From Aphanomyces cochlioides (lineage: Eukaryota > Oomycota > Saprolegniomycetes > Saprolegniales > Verrucalvaceae): a DNA stretch of 64,000 nucleotides. Location of the stretch: NCBI GenBank assembly GCA_019828595.1, contig JAHQRK010000006.1, forward strand, positions 1,922,001 through 1,986,000. Direction: 5' to 3'. Under the pieces are notes generated by a model. It saw nothing but the letters and a program-made list of their open reading frames with translations, searched no databases and was not told the DNA's origin. A program made the translations under genes and the position numbers. Shown here one piece after another: positions 59,903 through 64,000 of the stretch (position 1 is the stretch's first letter; each line of letters opens with the position of its first letter).

Positions 59903-61338
59903 TTATGTATCCATCGAGCCGTAGTTGTGTCCAGCGGGATCTAAACGGCGCCGAGTTCCATTCGCATCGTTGCCGTTTTGTTTGCCTTGATACTCTGTCA
60001 TATACTCTTTTCGCACGCGTTCGCGATCTGCAGGGTCTGGCGTCCGTCGCGCAATTTCGGCAGCTTTGAGTGCATTTCTTGTCAGAAGCGGACTTCGTGA
60101 CAATGACGAGCTAGCCATGGCCAGTGGCGTGCGAATTGGAGTAACTGGGCCTTCAAGAGGTTCGTCGTAAGTATGGCCAGGCAATTGGATCGTGCCATTG
60201 TATACTGCAGTACCAAGTAGCAGTGTTATCATTCCTGTCAGCTCGAGGTAGCTCCAAGAGGTCCATGCTTCGCCAAAAGTCCTCGGAGTAAAGACATAAA
60301 AGAGAAGCAAGTCGGTACCCCAAACAGTGACGGGTCTGAAGTTGTCCAAAATTGCATGCCAAATTGAGTTGAGCAAGAACGTGACAAAGACGGCGAACAC
60401 GTTGTAGCCAAGTATGACAATGAGGAAGATAGCAGCAGCTACTTGAGCAGTTGGGCTGTTGGTGAGCATGTACCATGCATCATCAATTCGTTCGTACGAG
60501 CCCAAATCGTTTCCTGGAACATAGTAAGCAATAGGATAAACAATCAGTCCAGTCATGATGAGACCCCAAAGCCCTTCCATTCCAACGACAATCAATGGAG
60601 GAGCCGTGTCGATGCCATCCCCCATTAGCTTTTCTTCAAAAACGTACTGGGCAGATTGCACAAAGCAACTGAGGATAATCATGATAATACCAAGCCCGGG
60701 GTTGTCGTTGTTATTGATCTGTTCTTCAGTGTCTTGAAAACTGGAAAAGCCAACCATGAGGGCAGCTACTGTGTTCAAGCCAATGCCAATCCACATATAG
60801 CGTTTCAAGTGATCTCCAAGTACGAGCACCTTCAAGAGAGCAACAAAAATGATGACCGTGCATTTCATCAATTGAAACACGCTGACTGTGACGTATAGCA
60901 ACCCGAGATTGGCCAGATAAGTTCCCAATAAATCGAATGCAGCTGGAAGGGCCAGGATAAAATACGTTCGCATGGGGATGCGTGCCGGTCGCTTAACTAG
61001 ATCAGAAACACATAAAAACACACTTTCAACAAGCTCACGCACACCCGCTGGAGGCGCCACCTTTGGCATGCCATTGATGCTCTAAGTTCCAATGATATAT
61101 CCACTGAATGGGCAGCGCGAAGACCATGGCTGCAAACATAAGCATCGTTTGAAAGATGGGCTTCTCAAACTTTCGAGTTTCGCCGTCCAAACCAATCGTA
61201 TCAATGTCATACATGACTTTGGACATCCTACGACATATCAGCTCACTACACCATCATTTAGAATACTTACAGGGTCGTTCCTGTACCTGTCAAGAGGCCA
61301 AGAGAGAAGACCACCGCGCTCTGAGGTCCGCACGACAT
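59903..61338 (-). CDS. SLC35F6-like transporter (drug/metabolite transporter superfamily)
   Basis: Exons 61338-61271, 61227-61125 and 61081-59903 give 449 residues with about ten hydrophobic segments. Family hallmarks: TGTGTTLMSKVMYD near the N-terminus, ALPAAFDLLGTYLANLGLLY, SVFQLMKCTVIIFVALLK, SAQYVFEEKLM, GMEGLWGLIM and LGTAVYNGTI. Relatives of SLC35F6 reside in lysosomal, mitochondrial or other endomembranes; the substrate is not established from sequence. The 43-bp intron 61082-61124 (after FAAM) is the only phase-compatible option I found, but it shortens membrane segment 2, so that junction needs care. The hydrophilic C-terminus is about 80 residues. Confidence 0.8.
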
Positions 61339-61516
61339 TGCAACTCGGGGAATGGCATAGATCTTTTTTCTCCTTTCAGTTGAGCTCTTGAATCGTATCT
61401 TGCATCTGATTGGTCGAGAAAATGCCATCTCCTTCAAGTCCCCTCCAACCTGTGAAATTTTATATTTGACTATGACCTGGACGCACTTTCCGAGGCACGA
61501 TACCCAACACTTCCCG

Positions 61517-61831
61517 TTAGTCCATGTACTGTAGTGGAATGCCTACATCCAAGATGGCGAAAAAGCTAGAAAGGACAGTCAATGTCCACGTGGGAGGCAA
61601 TTCCAGGTTTCGACAAGACGCAACAGGTTTGAACATATAAGGGAGGCAGTCTTCATTGACTGTGGCATCACGTCGATAAGCTTGGTGTCCAACCGAGTTC
61701 ATCAGTAAAAACGCTAGGGCTCTACATCTATATTCATACTGACAGTACTGTTGATTGTTGTGAGGATGATGAGGGATGATCCAAGTTGGGAAAGATTGAC
61801 CTGTGAGATGCAAATGGTATCTTTGTCCCAT
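61517..61831 (-). CDS. Uncertain small protein
   Basis: ATG 61831 opens 104 codons. The C-terminal two thirds (CRALAFLLMNSVGHQ, CLPYMFKPVASC, LTVLSSFFAILD) look protein-like with spaced Cys residues. A splice joining DTICISQ to YCQYEYRCRA in another upstream frame is equally possible, but no ATG was found for it. Family unknown. Confidence 0.35.
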   Translation of the reverse strand: MGQRYHLHLTGQSFPTWIIPHHPHNNQQYCQYEYRCRALAFLLMNSVGHQAYRRDATVNEDCLPYMFKPVASCRNLELPPTWTLTVLSSFFAILDVGIPLQYMD

Positions 61832-61936
61832 TCAGCCAAGGAAACTTCCACGGAGATCGAATGCAAACAATCGATGGAAGAAACGGTCGACCCAACTTTG
61901 GAAGTTCTCTAAAAATTTATTTTTATCCAATCCACG

Positions 61937-63643
61937 ATGAAGAAAGTTTGGATTTTAAGCCAATCGTTCGTCGACACTTTCAAATTTCAAATTGAGGACC
62001 AAAAAGCCAGCATGGGACGGGAACAAACGACCGCCAAGGCAAGAATGAGTGAGAGACCTCCATTGACCAAGATCTATCAGCGAGGGGCATCATTAACCCA
62101 AATTAGACCTCGTAGTCCCGAAGTCCGAGTGGAATCAACGGCAAATGAGCCCATTGAAATCGACGATGACTCCAGTGATGAAGATGGATCAGCTGAAAAG
62201 TCTCCTATCAAGCCTGCCAAGAAGGTGAAAGTTGTAAAACCTGCATTGACCACCAAAGGAAAAATGAAGAAGGCATCCAAAAGTAAGCCATCTTTGGATT
62301 CAAAGCCATCTGAGATGCCCAAAGTGAGAGAACAATCACCCAAGCGCGAGTCGATTTTGCATGAAAAGTCAACTGAGGCACCGTCAGTAAAAGAAAAATC
62401 ACAAGAAATGGTCAAGACGATATCCCCATCAAAGGCAAACGACGAAAAACCTCGTAAGAGCAACGTGGACAAAGAAAAGGTCAAAGCCATGGTGATATTG
62501 CGCACGCGAGCTACGGTTGCATTTATTCGATACTTGCGAAGCAAAGGACACCAAACTGGTGACACAAATTCTCTGTTGTCGCAATTCTTTTTGGAACAAC
62601 CGAAATTTCGTGCGAGTCAGCTGAACGAAGAAAGACTTGGTCGATACTCAAAAGGAATTTTGTCCATGAAGAATGGTAAACTATCAGTGCATGCACTGAA
62701 AAATATTCCTTTTCGCACAATTAGTCTTCGACAAGTCCATGAGAAAAATATCTCATACACGCTCGGATTTTGCTTGCGATTTTGCCACTTCGTTGTCAGT
62801 AGTTATCCTTCTGGTTGTGATCTTGCTCCTGCGATCGAAGCCTTTTGTAATCAGTTTGGCATCCGTTGGCAAGATGTAATTGTCCTGAAGTCATTGTTGG
62901 CATTCTACTGTAGCCGAATCCTCCAACTCAATGACAAACATGCCCAAACAGAGTTGACTGTGTGTCGTGGTGCCGAGCAAGAAATCCTTCGCCTTGTATC
63001 GCTTTTGTTGGTTGTGTGGCTAAAGCAAGAGTACCGACAGTGCAAAGCTCCATGGATTCAGGCTCTTAATCAATTTCGACACAAATATCACATGCCAAAG
63101 ATGAAGTTAAATCATTATTCCCTCATGGCGTTTCCATGGCTGAACAATTTCAAGATGAACAAATCTACAGTGGTGTGGACTGTTGAATGGGAGGCAAGCA
63201 AAATACCTCCTAGTCTTCTTAGTCTTTACGTTGAGCATATCCAACCGCAAATGACACCCAACTCTCAAGTCCCATATATTGAAGCCAACTCTTTGATTTT
63301 CCTCGAGCCAATTGATGATAGTGGCGACAATTTGATGCAGAAAACCGAGGAGCATTACTTGCATCAACAGTCGACAGGTCCTCAATCGACGAATGCACTT
63401 GTTGAAAAATCAACACTGAAAGCTCCAATCACGAATACCGCTCTTCCCGCACAAGAATCGACCAAGTCTATCACCACCACCATCACAAAGAAACCTGCAA
63501 AAAAGGCTGAGCGAACAAAACCTGAAGACACAGAGAAGACTGACGCAAACAAGCGACAACGCGTCGAGGAATCACCGCAAAAAGACGCAGTATTCAAGTA
63601 CATATCCTTTATTTCGCTTGCGAACAGTGTGCAGGATATTTGA
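61937..63643 (+). CDS. Unrecognised probable nuclear protein
   Basis: One uninterrupted ORF of 568 residues; an internal ATG at 62012 is an alternative start. The N-terminal ~170 residues are Lys/Ser/Pro-rich and disordered, with EPIEIDDDSSDEDG, a SUMO-interaction-like hydrophobic-acidic motif. Residues ~185-450 look folded and helical (VAFIRYLRSKGHQTG, YTLGFCLRFCHFVVSSYP, EILRLVSLLLVVWLKQEY). The tail is basic (KKPAKKAERTKPEDTEK, NKRQR). A nuclear role is inferred from composition. Intronless, unlike most neighbours. Its stop lies 3 bp from the convergent gene's stop. Confidence 0.7.
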   Translation: MKKVWILSQSFVDTFKFQIEDQKASMGREQTTAKARMSERPPLTKIYQRGASLTQIRPRSPEVRVESTANEPIEIDDDSSDEDGSAEKSPIKPAKKVKVVKPALTTKGKMKKASKSKPSLDSKPSEMPKVREQSPKRESILHEKSTEAPSVKEKSQEMVKTISPSKANDEKPRKSNVDKEKVKAMVILRTRATVAFIRYLRSKGHQTGDTNSLLSQFFLEQPKFRASQLNEERLGRYSKGILSMKNGKLSVHALKNIPFRTISLRQVHEKNISYTLGFCLRFCHFVVSSYPSGCDLAPAIEAFCNQFGIRWQDVIVLKSLLAFYCSRILQLNDKHAQTELTVCRGAEQEILRLVSLLLVVWLKQEYRQCKAPWIQALNQFRHKYHMPKMKLNHYSLMAFPWLNNFKMNKSTVVWTVEWEASKIPPSLLSLYVEHIQPQMTPNSQVPYIEANSLIFLEPIDDSGDNLMQKTEEHYLHQQSTGPQSTNALVEKSTLKAPITNTALPAQESTKSITTTITKKPAKKAERTKPEDTEKTDANKRQRVEESPQKDAVFKYISFISLANSVQDI

Positions 63644-63646
63644 ATT

Positions 63647-64000
63647 TTAAGATTTGTAAATACCGATTGTATCAAGGTATCGTTTCAACACGTCAAGAAC
63701 ATCCGCCCTGGGTGCATCCTTGGAAAGCCCTAAAAGCAATTTGACATCATCCTCAAACGCTCGAAGCGTTTTCATGACCGAAAGGACATCCTATCATTGG
63801 TCATGAGGGACTTCGTGCCTTGAACAATACCAATAGAGTTGGAACAACGTCTTCGATCTGCCCAACATTCAATGTGCGCATACATTGAGTCAAAATCATG
63901 TGAATGGCAACTCCTGAGGGCGCTAACTGTTTCTCGAGAGCAGAATAGTCCTGAACGATTTGTGCAATGAGCTGCTTCAACTGTAGTTCGAACAGATTTT
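63647..64000 (-). CDS. 3' end of an unrecognised gene (N-terminus beyond window)
   Basis: Two exons are visible: from the window edge to 63831, and 63790-63647, joined by a 40-bp GT-AG intron in phase 0. The ~104 residues are helical (FELQLKQLIAQIVQDY, IHMILTQCMRTL, VLSVMKTLRAFEDDV, LDVLKRYLDTIGIYKS). No family recognised. Confidence 0.65.

Noticed and set aside
1..64000. CRISPR arrays, bacterial operons, ribosome binding sites
   Set aside because: The sequence is eukaryotic, with spliceosomal introns throughout; no direct-repeat/spacer array was seen.

Overview
EUKARYOTIC NUCLEAR DNA. The genes are intron-rich but compact: nearly every intron I could resolve is about 38-56 bp, GT-AG, and preserves the reading frame. 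Short introns, tightly packed genes, a CCT-motif protein, a plant/stramenopile-type Tudor protein and a degraded PIF/Harbinger-type DDE transposase together suggest a stramenopile, most likely an oomycete (Saprolegniales-like). That placement is inference from style, not from a marker gene.

CENTRAL FEATURE, 4.0-44.6 kb: a cluster of eight paralogous genes. Seven lie on the minus strand and one, at 22.9-24.8 kb, on the plus strand. They encode arrays of PWWP-like modules: 12 + 3 + 1 + 3 + 3 + 5 + 3 + 6 = 36 modules, reading left to right. Almost every module is split over three exons in the same way. Exon A carries the inter-module linker and the WWPVYVCDP strand and ends in phase 1. Exon B carries the VYYFG strand, is typically exactly 85 nt and ends in phase 2. 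Exon C carries a KPW-C-EH segment and a helix ending in EAE, and ends in phase 0. I rebuilt all eight genes exon by exon. Every frame closes except for one base in the five-module gene. The largest predicted protein has 12 modules and 2,787 residues. Extra parts in individual genes include a BED-type zinc finger, an AT-hook, a PDZ-like domain, SUMO-interaction-like motifs and long acidic tails. PWWP domains normally read methylated histone tails together with DNA, so these look like multivalent chromatin scaffolds. That function is inference.

INSIDE THE CLUSTER: a perfect 1.44-kb palindrome (692-bp arms at 21432-22123 and 22184-22875) lies between two divergent cluster genes, with a 34-bp tandem repeat at its centre. 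The three-module genes at 22.9-24.8 (+) and 25.0-27.2 kb (-) are convergent inverted paralogues. An unrelated flavin monooxygenase gene (28.2-29.5 kb, +) interrupts the array.

FLANKS. Left: a partial LRR protein gene (+) and a CCCH-finger/DEDDh exonuclease gene (-). Right: cytochrome b5, a SnoaL-like protein, a decayed 2.7-kb DNA transposon whose 225-bp MITE-like derivative sits at 21.2 kb, an HSL-type alpha/beta hydrolase, a Tudor-like protein, a CCT-motif protein, an SLC35F6-like transporter, an unrecognised probable nuclear protein and a partial gene at the window edge. A few small ORFs at 58.7-61.8 kb are uncertain.
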